64,000 bases of DNA from the NCBI GenBank assembly GCA_030248195.1, contig JASAND010021154.1, positions 1 to 64,000 of the forward strand. Direction: 5' to 3'. Positions 30,365 to 40,919 of this stretch are shown piece by piece (positions within the stretch are counted from its first letter, which is position 1; the number at the start of each line of letters is the position of its first letter). Under the pieces are notes generated by a model, which was given only the letters and a program-made list of their open reading frames with translations, was not told the origin of the DNA and ran no database searches. Both the position numbers and the translations under genes were made by a program. The DNA is from Trissonchulus latispiculum (Eukaryota; Nematoda; Enoplea; Enoplida; Ironidae).

Positions 30365-31020
30365 TTGCGCTGCAGTGCAGTGCTGCAGAGGTACAGCACG
30401 GCCTATAACTAACTACAGATAAGTTGCAATCGTCCAAAATTTTGCATGCAAGTGCGGCAGAGTATTGCAAATGGTGCCGTATGAGTTTCCTTCACCGACA
30501 GTAAAGTTTGTATCTAGTTGCGCTGCAGTACAGTGCCGCTGAAGTACAGCACGGCCTGTAACTCGCTACAGGTAAGTTGCAATCGTCCGAAATTTTGTAT
30601 AAAAGTGCGGAAGAGCATTGAAAATCGTGCCGTATGAGTTTCCTTCGCTGGTAGTAAAGCTTGCATCTGGTTGCGCTGCAGTAGAGTGCTGTGCTGCTGA
30701 AGTACAGCACGGCCTAGAACTAGTTACAGATAAGTTGCAATCTTCCGAAATTTTGCATGCAAGTGCGGCAGAGTATTGCAAATGGTGCCGTATGAGTTTC
30801 CTTCACCGACAGTAAAGTTTGTATCTAGTTGCGCTGCAGTACAGTGCCGCTGAAGTACAGCACGGCCTGTAACTCGCTACAGGTAAGTTGCAATCGTCCG
30901 AAATTTTGTATAAAAGTGCGGAAGAGCATTGAAAATCGTGCCGTATGAGTTTCCTTCGCTGGTAGTAAAGTTTGGATCTGGTTGTGCTGCAGTAGAGTGC
31001 TATATGCTACTAGTGCAGCC
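30365..31020. repeat. Satellite-like array, about 153-bp units in an A-B-A-B pattern
   Basis: Units start with TTG(C/T)GCTGCAG at 30365, 30518, 30671, 30829 and 30982. Units 1 and 3 share GCATGCAAGTGCGGCAGAG; units 2 and 4 share GTATAAAAGTGCGGAAGAG. So the real repeat is a dimer of about 306-311 bp. It lies in the calponin intron. Short ORFs across it are shadows. Confidence 0.9.
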
Positions 31021-31200
31021 ATGGGTATATACTGGATGTTGGATTTCTGTCAAAAGAGAAAAGGGAAGAAATTGGAACTTTTCAAGCTTCTTTGTTCTGT
31101 ACTTTCGGTTGACAATTAATGATTGGCGGAATTTTTAAAGTTTCTTTCACACAGCCTTAACGTGTTTGCTTTTACTGAGAACCTTAAAAATGAAATAGGA

Positions 31201-33219
31201 CAAGAATAAAAATGCTCCGATGGAGCATGAAAAATGCAATATGGGTGACATTCGGTTGTAAATGGACAGAGGACTAGGTTTTAAAACGTTAATATGGGAG
31301 GGGCCACCGGCGTATCCAGGATTTTGAAAAGGGGTGGGTCCAAAAAAATTTTATCCTCTTCCCCCCAGGACCACCCAACTGAACTCTTTTATCCAGTTCA
31401 GTTCAACAATACACTGCACAAGCGAAGCACATACTCACCCTCCTGTGTGTTGGCGTGTGTTGCTTCATAATTCACACTATCCCGTAAGTATATATTCTAA
31501 CTCACGAACAGAATACCATTCGGGGGGGCTTGGGGGGCCGCAACCCAGAAGTTGAAGAAAGTTTTTGCTTTTTAGATGAAATCGTTCTTCAAATCTTTAA
31601 TTTCTTTCATTTTGCAGAAACAAGAAAATTTTTAAAAATTAACACTTTTTGAGGGCAAAATAAGAAATCTTTGCTAAAATCTAATGACATTTTAGACTTT
31701 GTCTATCCGAAAATCTGGTGAAAACGTTGGAAATAATACGTATGTATACGCACTCGCGAAATTTTGTGGATATGCCTTTTTCTGTTTTTCCCGTCTACTT
31801 TTCTTACCTTCAAATCGCGATAATGTGACTGCCATCCAGATCTATCCCTAGTAGTTTCTAGCATTTACGGGATAAAAGTTGTTAAATACTGACATGCTCG
31901 GATACTGACAAACTTTGTCGAAGCTTAACATAAATTACAAAGACAATTTAGAGCTGGGGATTGGGGCGGCAGCCCCCAAAATCTGAGAAATTTTTAAAAA
32001 AATCAGTGTTAAAACATAATAGAAACTTTGCATTCTTTTTTTAAATTTGGCGCTACTTCCACATTTTAGCTTGGTCATTCTTTCGTCATTTTTGTTTTGG
32101 CGTCGTCAAAACTATTGTTCATTTCTGCAAACGACGCTATTTTTGACCAAAAAACCTAGACTGAATCTCCTGCTTTAAATGTAGGTAGAAACGTTTATGA
32201 CTCACTATTTCTGAATTTGAGATAACCTGTTCCAATAAATGTCTGAATTTTGATTTATATGTAATACACACGTTTAAGTTCAGAATAGTGTAAATGACCA
32301 ATATATAAATGTTTGAATTTTGATTTATATTTATGTAACACACACGTTTAAGTTCAGAATAGTGTATATAAATGACCAATATATAAATGTTTCAATTTTT
32401 ATTTATATGCAATACACACGGTCGTTTAAGTTCAGAATAGTGTAAATGAACACACTAATCGCGCCGCAGGCGCGAAATTTCTATTTTTATTTGCTTTTCA
32501 ATAGTTTAGTGAAAAAGATCACCTGCCACTGAAGATGAGGGGGGGGTCAGGGCTTAAAAAGGGGTGGGTCCGGACCCCCTGGACCACCCCCCTGGATACG
32601 CCCCTGGGAGGGGCAGGTTGTAAATGCCAGGAGGACTAGGTTAAAAGCGCACTAATATGGACCAGCTTCGCTGAACAACCCATATTCGCGGTCACTCATG
32701 CTCCACTCCACATGACATGCGTACTAAGTAAGATCTACATTCTTCAGCTTTCAAAGCGAGCGGGACGATTTTGAAATATTAAAGCTGATTTCAAATAAAC
32801 AATGCAGTTCTGGTAGAACGGTGTTCAAGATATTTCTTCTGCACTGTCAGCGCAGAATCTTGTATGTATTAAGTTGATGCGAAAAGCAGTTGACACCATG
32901 TACGTGTATTATATATTAAGTTGTATAATAATGAGAACCACTACATTACACTTGCAGGCCATGCTGACAAATCGTACAATTTTCCGAAGAACTGCCGAAG
33001 CAACAGCAAGCAGCAGCCGATAGAAACTGGGCAATTTTCGCGAATATGGGTTGTTCAGCGAAGCTGGTCCATATTAGTGCGCTTTTAACCTAGTCCTCCT
33101 GGCATTTACAACCTGCCCCTCCCATATTAACGTTTTAAAACCTAGTCCTCTGTCCATTTACAACCGAATGTCACCCATATTGCATTTTTCATGCTCCATC
33201 GGAGCATTTTTATTCTTGT
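31201..33219. mobile_element. Fold-back element with about 185-bp arms, interrupted by a hAT element
   Basis: Left arm: 31201-31304 plus 32615-about 32695. Right arm: about 33035-33219, the inverted copy. The ends carry ATGCTCC-GAT-GGAGCAT, a small hairpin, and AATAAAAATGCTCC. The central part after removing the insertion is about 340 bp. No protein. The right end abuts a TA run. The class is uncertain: arms this long resemble fold-back elements, while the subterminal hairpin is also seen in Helitron-type elements. Confidence 0.8.
31305..32606. mobile_element. Non-autonomous hAT element nested in the fold-back element
   Basis: 1302 bp. Termini CACCGGCGTATCCAGG (31305) and CCTGGATACGCCCCTG (ending 32606), flanked by a perfect 8-bp duplication GGAGGGGC (31297-31304, 32607-32614). 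Removal joins the left arm of the fold-back element. Subterminal GGGGTGGGTCC blocks are inverted. Part of the interior (32060-32155) is an inverted relative of 3835-3930. No transposase. Confidence 0.92.
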
Positions 33220-33235
33220 ATATATATATATACAA
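33220..33235. repeat. (TA)n microsatellite at the fold-back right end
   Basis: A short TA run directly after GGAGCATTTTTATTCTTG. The same junction is seen at about 38740-38760. Confidence 0.8.
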
Positions 33236-33311
33236 CCCAGAAATAAACTTAAAACGTTTTCTTTATTCACAACGTTTTCGACTTGCAGCTTGCTTAATAA
33301 TTTATTTTTAG

Positions 33312-33516
33312 GTTAATGAATGCGATTCAACCCGACTCAGTCAAGAAAATTCAAAAGCCTATTTCAAATTTCGCGTGTTTGGAGAACATTAATCAATTTA
33401 CAACGGCGGCAAGAAAAATAGGAGTCCCGGACGAAGCAACATTTCAAAGTGTCGACTTATTTGAAGCAAGAGATCTCTTTGCTGTAACAATGACACTACG
33501 TTGGGTTGGGAAAAAG
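33312..33516 (+). CDS. Calponin/transgelin-like gene, exon 3 (second half of CH domain)
   Basis: 205 nt, acceptor TTTTTAG (AG 33310-33311), donor GTAAAC (33517). It encodes [20 protein letters not shown], then [20 protein letters not shown] and [20 protein letters not shown], the hallmark second half of a calponin-type CH domain (ENI..F, G(V/I), F.(S/T)VDL.E..D). Phase 0 at its end. The preceding intron is about 7.5 kb and full of repeats. Confidence 0.95.
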
Positions 33517-34200
33517 GTAAACCTAAATAAACTTGATTTTACTAAGCACTTAGCATATATAAACTTCATGGCTTATAAAACTTAACTCATTTCTTTTAAG
33601 AAAACGGTCAGTAAAGCGTCTACTCACTGGAGATCGAGCGTACTCGCGGCAATTGTACTATGTCGGAATGCATTCCTTTCTAAAATCCCTGGGTATATAT
33701 GCCTTGATTTTCGATTCGGCGATTGCAATCTCACATTTTTCTCAAACTGATAGGGCTACAAAAGTAGTGTTACGTTTATAAGTGTTACCTAAATCCGCAA
33801 TGCTGATGGGGACGGACAGGTATTTGGTTCCACAAATGGACTAAAATCCTATTCAAAAAATTAGGGACACCTACTTTCACCAGACCGTAACGCCAAAAAT
33901 AAAGTTGATCAATTATCAGAAATCAAGACTTATATATATAAGTGAAAAAGGACTACTTTAGAAACCTGTTTCAGGATAAAAATTTCTCGCTTTAGGGCTG
34001 TTTCTTCAGTTTTTCTAGTAAAAAGTTGTTGCAAAGCTTATGTTTTGCTCACTTTCACCAAACTACTCGATTCCCCCAGATTGTCTGAATTCCCAACGCT
34101 TGCAAACTGTCATGTACTGTAAGCATAGGACAAATTTTCATCTGGGAAAAAGACCTACATTATATTTGATATTCTTGATATTAAGCTATGTACGTACGTA

Positions 34201-34921
34201 CAGTGGCGCACATAGGACATTTTTTCAGGGGGGGCGGACCTCGAAAAAATTTGGGGGTCTGGGGCAAAGTTTTTGAAAACAAGCCAAAATTGACAAAAAA
34301 CAAATTCAAAAATTTATTTGTTTTTCATAAAAGTAAGGATTTTGAAGAGGGGGGGTCGAGTAATCAAAAAATTTCTTTGCTTTCGCCAGATGCACAAGAT
34401 TTCGAAATTGCCGTTCATCCACGCGGGGGGTCTGGGGGCGGGGCCCCCCAGAAGTTGAGAAAATTTTAAAATTATGAAAAAATCCGCAATGGAAACCTTT
34501 AACAAGATTTTTATAAATAAAAGTTGAGAGTATTTTGAAATTATGAACAATCTATGTATAATGGCAACCGTTATTAAAAGATTTAAAAAATATACATATA
34601 TTGTTATGAAATGAAATGCGTTTGGATCGCAACATATTTAAAGAAATTATGCCATTAAAGCGCCGAAGTCGACAAATTGAACGAAATTGAACTAGAAAAG
34701 CGCTGCAGGCGAGAAAATTTGAACGAAATTGAGCCAAAAGCGAAATATTATGTCAAAAAGTTGCTATTAAAAGGTTTAAAACGCTGAAATAAGGGTAAAT
34801 TAAGCAAAAATTAACTCATTTTTTGGACTGTTATGTCCGCGCTACGCGCGGATACTAAAATTTTTCCTTTACGTCTGGTTTCGGGGGGGAGGCGGCCGCC
34901 CCCCCCTTAAGTGCGCCCCTG
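34201..34921. mobile_element. Non-autonomous hAT element with perfect TSD
   Basis: 721 bp with termini CAGTGGCGCAC and GTGCGCCCCTG and an 8-bp duplication CGTACGTA (34193-34200, 34922-34929). It carries a G-rich left subterminal block, a GGGGGCGGGGCCCCCC hairpin near 34435 and a C-rich right block. It sits in the last intron of the calponin-like gene, 69 bp before exon 4. Confidence 0.92.
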
Positions 34922-34990
34922 CGTACGTATCTTAACACTAAAATGTATATATAATGCATAGCAACAAGATAAAATATTTCAATGTTTCAG

Positions 34991-35056
34991 GCAGGAGAAA
35001 TGGGTAAACCTACACCTAAAGGAATTGATGTGTCGAAGATACAACCAGCGGATTAA
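34991..35056 (+). CDS. Calponin/transgelin-like gene, exon 4 (C-terminus and stop)
   Basis: 66 nt after acceptor GTTTCAG, reading AGEMGKPTPKGIDVSKIQPA, then D and a TAA stop at 35054-35056. The whole protein is 152 residues: one CH domain and a short tail without the calponin-like repeats (family members with them are nearly 190 or more residues). A hAT element (34201-34921) lies only 69 bp upstream of this exon. Confidence 0.85.
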   Translation, partial: AGEMGKPTPKGIDVSKIQPAD

Positions 35057-35098
35057 GACTATTTACACTAACCTGCTGGAAAAGGCCTAATCCTTGAA

Positions 35099-35101
<3 letters not shown>

Positions 35102-35136
<35 letters not shown>
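35102..35136. repeat. (TA)n microsatellite in the calponin 3' UTR
   Basis: About 17 TA units between stop codon and poly(A) signal. Confidence 0.9.
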
Positions 35137-35142
<6 letters not shown>

Positions 35143-35223
35143 CAAATGCGTATAATATTATGCTAAATTTTAAGAATGCACAGACTTTCCAGCGTAAATT
35201 AGTAACATTGTACTATCCCAAGC

Positions 35224-35229
35224 AATAAA
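35224..35229 (+). terminator. Poly(A) signal of the calponin-like gene
   Basis: AATAAA about 168 bp after the stop codon, downstream of a TA repeat (35102-35136). It is the first canonical hexamer after the stop that I noticed. Confidence 0.55.
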
Positions 35230-35349
35230 TTACTTTGTACCTTGTTACACTACTGCGTCAAATAGAATATATATGTCGAAGCCTAGTAGTCAAATTGGCC
35301 GTTTAGTTAAATGGCTAAACATTTTAGCCATTTAGTCAAATGGCTAGCC

Positions 35350-35803
35350 CAGTTGTGAAACGCAGCGTGTTTGACTATTTGGCCAAAAGACTCGCACGAT
35401 TTTAGCCATATAGTAAAATGGCTACGTGTTAAAAGGCCAGTAGCTCGTGGCCCAGTTGTAACATGACAGTTGACGACTATTTATTGATAATACTTTAGTT
35501 TACTACTTTCTACTTCACTAAATTCAAGGTCCTTTCCCGCTACGCAAATCGTGTTGCTAGGCAAGAAAGTCGACGCTGCCTTGCATTTCAATAAAGTTGT
35601 ATTTATCTGAAAAACTAGTGAAGTAGAAAAGTAGTAACTCAAATATGATCGTCAATAAATAGTCGTCAACTGTCATTTTACAACTGGGCCACGAGCTGTT
35701 GGCCATTTAACTACATGGCTAAAATACTGTAGCCATTTTACTAAATGGCTAAAATATTGCGAGTCTGCGAGGCGATAGTCAAACACACTGCCTTTCACAA
35801 CTG
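35350..35803. mobile_element. Inverted-repeat MITE (hAT-like) full of TTTAGCCATTTAGT palindromes
   Basis: Termini CAGTTGTGAAA and TTTCACAACTG. Nearly the whole element is palindromic, with arms about 35350-35545 and 35600-35803. Flanking 8-mers GGCTAGCC and GGCTGGAC match at 6 of 8 bases, so an old 8-bp duplication is likely. AAATGGCTA/TAGCCATTT boxes recur in both arms and just outside the left end. Confidence 0.75.
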
Positions 35804-35968
35804 GGCTGGACAGAGAAAGCGGCACGCTAAAACCCACAAAGGGGGCCCAGAAGTTGAGAAAATTATGAAAGTTTGAAATTATTAAGTTTGAAATTAAAAC
35901 GCTATTGAAACATTGAATTTTTTGCATTGTATTTATATATTATCAATTCCCAAACCAAATTTTGTAGT

Positions 35969-36861
35969 TTAATTTGCTATATATTTTCCACTTCTATAGT
36001 CTCGTACGAAAACTCAGACTGGATGCTCCCATTATGAACAGGGCAGAGTTGGACGCGGTCACGGGTACCCGCAGGCGGTCGCGGTCGTGGACAAATTTTC
36101 TTGACCGCAATGACCGCAAATTTCTATCAAATCGTGGTAATTTTGGCCAATTTGTTGTAAAAAATTCCAAATTTTTTCACATTTTGTCTTCATTGGACAA
36201 ATAATCAGGTTCACATTTTGAAAAAATTTTGCCAAATTTTGCTATTTGGCTAAAACTTTTGGATGGTTGAACAGGCAGCATAAACTGTTAGTCCTTACTG
36301 TAGTTTCGGGGTTTCAATGTTTATCCTCTATTTGTCTAATTTCAATTTTGCAAATTATTTGATTTGTTAGATGGAAATTCTAAATATGATTAGATGGTTA
36401 TTAATGGCTAAAAACACTTGAAGGAAACCAACGCTTTAAGCAGCGTTAATAGCATGCTGGTTGGTTGGTTGCTTGGTAACCGAGCCATAAAACATGAAAG
36501 AAAATACACCCTGACCTGCACACAGAATTCTACTTTTGCACAAGCCAAATGCAGCAATGAAATAAAATTGTTTGTAATTTTTAATGTCGCTGTCAAAAAT
36601 GTATATCAAAACTGGAGTGAGGTGGCTGTAAAACCATTGGAAATGCCTTAAAATATGCAATAAGTGGATTTTCGCAAAGAATTGACGGTTAATAACTCAA
36701 AATTTTGCGGTCACAAAATTAGCGTGCGGGCTGCGGTCGCGGACGCGGGCGGTCGCGGTCACGACAATTGCGGTCGCGGGGCGGTCGCGGTCAAGAAAAA
36801 TGTGTCCATGTCCAACTCTGGAACAGGATATTCCAAGCAGCACATACCCAGTATCCACCAT
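35969..36861. repeat. Host repeat around the TTAA insertion, shared in inverted orientation with 44486-44601
   Basis: About 120 bp before the TTAA of copy a (in two parts, either side of the 36044-36820 hAT element) is inverted at 44486-44601, next to copy b. This means that copies a and b were inserted in the same host sequence or were duplicated together with it. Confidence 0.75.
36044..36820. mobile_element. Non-autonomous hAT element (CAGAGTTGG ends)
   Basis: 777 bp. Termini CAGAGTTGGAC (36044) and GTCCAACTCTG (ending 36820); 8-bp duplication GAACAGGG / GAACAGGA (36036-36043, 36821-36828). The empty site is present in inverted orientation at 44518-44530, where the host sequence is uninterrupted. 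Near each end it has many GGTCGCGG-type repeats. A related left end occurs at about 42950. Confidence 0.9.
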
Positions 36862-37727
36862 TTAAGGTGCTGGTTTCCTTTTTTATTATTTTTTTACTCA
36901 TACGGCTTTAATCCTTTACGTAAATAGCTAAAACTTGCTAAATAACCTATTTCCGTGCTCTTTAACATTCTGGGACAGTCCCGTATTTTTAGGCCAAAAG
37001 ATAAGTTTTGGTTTTTGGCCTTATTCTTCCAGTAGTTAGCCCAGACACGGGATTGGTTGTGATGGCTGGAAAGAGGACACAAAAATGAACATTTTTGCTT
37101 TTACAACCATGAGCTATCTCCAGTGGTTAAGTCAATATAAGCAAAAACCATTTTGAGGGTCAAAAAATGGTCATTTTCGAGGAAATCAGTTTTTACAAAT
37201 TTATTGCCTAACCTTACGAACAATTTTGCTCCACTTATACTCCATCAATACAGCGTTCAAATGCATATTTTATAAATTCCTATTAGCCGTACTTTATTGC
37301 TGTCAGCTACATATTTGGCAGTAAAACCATTTTGGCTAAACTGCAGTTGTTTTGTTTTAAACACAGATTTCTCAAAAACTACTCTACAGATTCCGGAGAT
37401 TTTCGGGAAAATGGAAACTCGTACTATTGCGGAAGGACGTTTTTCTTGGTTTTGGCTAAAACGTTCCCAGTTTCGAGAAAATTTAGTGCAAAGTTTAAAA
37501 ACTTAGTGCTTCCGTGCATTTTGCGAATTTTCTCAACCGTTGAGCGATACTGAGCAAAACCAAAAAAAAATCCCTCGGCCCATATGTCCTCTGTATGATA
37601 CGTAGCGCAAAAAGAAATTTTGCCTGGTTCCGCAGTTTTGAAAAATCAATGCTCAAACATTTTTGGTCTATATTTGCCGTTATATATGTCAGAAAATGTT
37701 AGCTGCTTTTTTTAATAATTTTGCTAG
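36862..37727. mobile_element. TTAA-flanked MITE, family T1, copy a (3' truncated)
   Basis: Starts at TTAA (36862-36865) with terminus GGTGCTGGTTTCCTTT. It is colinear with copies at 43082-44485 (inverted) and 48759-49768 but ends about 120 bp short, at TTTTGCTAG. TTAA target duplications occur in piggyBac and Kolobok superfamilies; I cannot choose. Non-coding. Confidence 0.8.
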
Positions 37728-38162
37728 ACCCAGACTAGATTATTTTCCCAGACTCCAGAATTTGCGGTTCATGAAGGATCGCATTCAATGACGGATCGAG
37801 GCGGAAGTGATACTACATGATAACTGCAGCCTCGCCTGGTTAGGCTAGGTTATAATGTCAGTGCCGTCAAGCTATGCTTGCCTCAGTTTTCTTTATATAC
37901 AATTGCTGAGGTAGATGCACTGATGTCAGATGAGGCTGACGCATCATCTTCAAAAATTGTGGCTTGAGGGTGCCCGGGAGGGGCCACGTCGCAAGTAAAC
38001 TGGTGGAATGCCCTCTCACATCTTCAGAGTACGTCCAATCGTCCGTGTCAGTTGACGGCGTACTGGTCATGTCAGAGACAACAGGTCAGTCGCACAAGCC
38101 GCGGAGGATCAGTATCCAAACCCCCTTAGAACTGATCGGTCGCTTCCTTAATCCTTTTGGGA

Positions 38163-38165
<3 letters not shown>

Positions 38166-38213
<48 letters not shown>
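38166..38213. repeat. (ACAG)n microsatellite
   Basis: About 12 ACAG units. Confidence 0.95.
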
Positions 38214-38225
38214 TGAAGAGCAGAG

Positions 38226-38275
38226 GTGAGAGCACAGAGCCCTGGGGGACGCCCTGATGGAAGAGTGACAAAATC
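38226..38275 (-). pseudogene. Small LINE reverse-transcriptase fragment
   Basis: The minus strand encodes SLFHQGVPQGSVLSPLLF, the conserved RT motif of LINEs, right next to the ACAG microsatellite. Only this motif remains. Confidence 0.6.
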
Positions 38276-38429
38276 ACCAACACGACCAGCAAATCACAAA
38301 TAAAAATAATATAAGTAAACGAGCACTTACCAGAAAGACGACGCAATTTCGAATCTGATTCTATGGCACTGCTCCGATATATTACTAAAATAACAATATT
38401 AGATAACAACAAGAATAGTCGCAGGCACA

Positions 38430-38684
38430 CAAGGCCGCACCCAGGGGAGGTTCAAGGGTAGACCCCCCTTTTGGGATGACAAAATGGAAAATGTTTGCTA
38501 TTTTTAGGGCAAAAACAGCTATTTTTAAAACATTTTCGCGCCTGCTGCGCGATTATTTACTTTTTGCAAGAAATAAACATCCAATGTACTATTTTTGGGT
38601 AAAAATGCAAAAAATTCTTCAACTTCGGGGAGCTCCGTCCCCAGCCCCCCTCCCCCCCATTTCAAAATCCTGGGTGCGGGCCTG
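38430..38684. mobile_element. hAT-like MITE
   Basis: 255 bp with termini CAAGGCCGCACCCAGG and CCTGGGTGCGGGCCTG. Flanking 8-mers CAGGCACA and TAAGCACA agree at 6 of 8. Contains the CGCGCCTGCTGCGCG hairpin and the GGGGAGCTCCGTCCCC module. Confidence 0.75.
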
Positions 38685-38754
38685 TAAGCACATATATAGC
38701 ACATATTATATACTTTTTCATGCTCCAGACCCAGAGGAGCATTTTTATTTCTTG

Positions 38755-38873
<119 letters not shown>

Positions 38874-39021
38874 AACTTCTTTAGCTTAAATCAGTTTGTA
38901 CAATTTTTAAATCTACTAACAGTGGGAGCTCCGGTGTTCCACATGCCGCTCCGGCCGGAGCTCCGGAGAATTTCTCATCGCACATCACTATTGTGGGATT
39001 GGACTTTGTCAATTGAGGCAT

Positions 39022-39300
39022 CGTTGTTGTTGTTGTTGTTGTTATTGCCGGGCTACTCAGCCAAGAGGCTATATGAGGGCGCTAACCTTTGACTCTCCCC
39101 ATCAGTCATAGCTAGTATGACTCTCGCTTCGTCGCCTGAATGCCGTCCCACAATGGGAAGCTAGAGCAGACACCTTCTTGGCCTTTCGGCTCCGGTAGTA
39201 AGACATCCATTAACTGCTCATACGCAAGGTAGAGGAGCACAGCATCTTTCGACACTCCAAGCCCCAAGCGCAGATGGGGCGGGATCAGAGACAAACCCGG
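39022..39300 (-). mobile_element. Truncated retroposon with (AAC)n tail, relative of 26517-26850
   Basis: On the minus strand ends CTTGGCTGAGTAGCCCGGCA followed by AAC repeats (39023-39043). An open frame of 60 residues (39294-39112) may be a C-terminal LINE fragment, but no motif is recognised. Confidence 0.6.
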
Positions 39301-39310
39301 AAAGTTGCTG

Positions 39311-39686
39311 GGCTTTTTCTAGGCGAAAAAAGTGGGGGTGGGGAGAGTGGGGCCCCCCCACTAGTGGGGGGATCTAAAGTGGTCTAAAATCGTTAAAAAT
39401 GCAGTAAAAATAGCCTGTTTTCTACATATACTGCTATAACTATGCATAAATGTGCTCAAAAATTGAGTTTGAGTACCAAAATGGACGATTTTTGACCAAA
39501 AAATTCCGGCGAAGCCGGAAAATTTTTGAAAATTTTGACCAAAAATCCTTAAAATTAGGCATTTTCTTGGCACCTTATAGTGAGTGGGGGGGAAGCCCAA
39601 AAAAGTGGGGGTGGGGCCGAGTGGGGGGGGGAAGGGGTCGAGTGGGGGGGGGCCCCCCACCCCCCCCCCACTAAAAAAAGCCCAGA
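39311..39686. mobile_element. G-rich MITE with CTGGGCTTTTT ends
   Basis: Termini CTGGGCTTTTTCTAG and CACTAAAAAAAGCCCAG, with GTGGGGGTGGGG blocks near both ends and a long C run. Possible short duplication AGTTG on both sides. No coding sequence. Confidence 0.65.
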
Positions 39687-39849
39687 GTTGTGTGATCCAT
39701 TTTGAGTACATGACTCGTTTGCACCCAACACTCCCTCGCAGGAGGTAGGCGGACCACATTGCAGAAGTACTGGTATATCCTAAGGCACAGGCCAGCACAA
39801 CCTACAATTTGCCTACAACGTTGTAGGCTAGACCCACGCACTACGCAAA

Positions 39850-40160
39850 ACAAAATGAAGGACTACGCACGAGGCCGTCTCGCCGAACTACGCACGCGGA
39901 AGTCTATACAGCGCGGCGTCCCTGAGAAGTGCGCACTGGCTTGCTCGCGGACCACGCTGTCCCGAAGAACTACGCATGCGGGAAGCCACTGCGTGCCGTT
40001 TCCGAGGAGTGGACTACGCTTACTGCGTCGCGGAGTGCGTCGAGAACTAAGTTCTCATCGTACCTCATGCGCGGTAGTCTCATCGTACCGTCTCCGCGGA
40101 CTACGCATTGGCTTGCTCGCAGAGCGCGCTGTCCCGAAGAACTACGCACGCGGGAGGCAA
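39850..40160. repeat. Tandem ACTACGCA-rich repeat
   Basis: A 46-bp block GGCTTGCTCGC...ACTACGCAxGCGGGA occurs at about 39937 and again 172 bp later. ACTACGC(A/T) recurs about eight times in 300 bp and once more at about 40882. The ORFs here change frame between units and are not supported. Confidence 0.65.
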
Positions 40161-40919
40161 AAACTGAGCTATTTCCTGTGCATGAACAAAACTTTTTTCA
40201 CGATTTTCAAACTCAATTTCTAAAATCTGTTTCGCCTGTGTCGCTTTCCAACTATATACAATTTTATAAGTTTTCGCCCCTACTGCTCTTTTCTGTCTAA
40301 ATTTTTTTAAGTTTCGCGAAAACTACTCTTTCCAAATGAGCGTTTAAAATTTGTTGTGAAAACACTGTGCTTTCCACTTCAATATTTTTAAAATTTTCGC
40401 GCCTGCGACGCTTTTAAGCTTCATTTTTTAAACTTTTTCGCACCTGTAGTGCTTTTGCATCGAATGGAAACCATTTGAAACATGATGAAAAATTTCTTTC
40501 GTAACCTTTACTTCCTAATTTTTCATTACGTACTGATTTTTCATAATTTTAAAAATTTCTCAGTTTTTGTTTAAATCTTTTTTAAAGTTTCCGTGTTGTA
40601 TGGATTTTCTCGTAATTTCAAAAAATATTCAACTTCTAATCGACTTAGTCTCCAAGACCCCGAGTGGAGTAATAGTTATTCTAAAATTTCGTTTGGTTGA
40701 ATAGCAGCAGCGCGGGACTCTTTGTTGCAAAGCATTATATTACTACACCCCTCAGCCCAGTGACTACAGAATGCAAATAAAGTTTTTCAACTTTTCTTCA
40801 AAATCCTGTTTGTGTAGAATATTACTAAAGTAAAACTATGCAACAGTACATGAAGCCTGAGAAATGTGTTAAAAATTAAAGGACTACGCAATGTGAGCGG
40901 TCCGTTGTAGGCTGGCGAC

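Larger units (their letters stand above)
37728..38429. other. No gene seen
   Basis: Unassigned sequence around the ACAG microsatellite. The open frames through it depend on the repeat and lack other coding character. GGGGGACGCCCTGATGGAAG at 38243 read on the minus strand gives HQGVPQGSVLSPLLF, a trace of a LINE reverse transcriptase. Confidence 0.5.

Noticed and set aside
27540..31020. CRISPR-like array
   Set aside because: The repeats are directly adjacent long units without unique spacers, and the DNA is eukaryotic.
30492..31138. Short Cys/Ser-rich ORFs in the 153-bp array
   Set aside because: They are frame shadows of the satellite units.
31201..33219. Helitron call for the ATGCTCC/GGAGCAT element
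   Set aside because: There is a subterminal hairpin, but no CTRR end or TC start could be fixed and the long inverted arms do not fit.
37964..38257. ORF with a Gln-Thr-Asp-Arg repeat
   Set aside because: It is the translation of the ACAG microsatellite.
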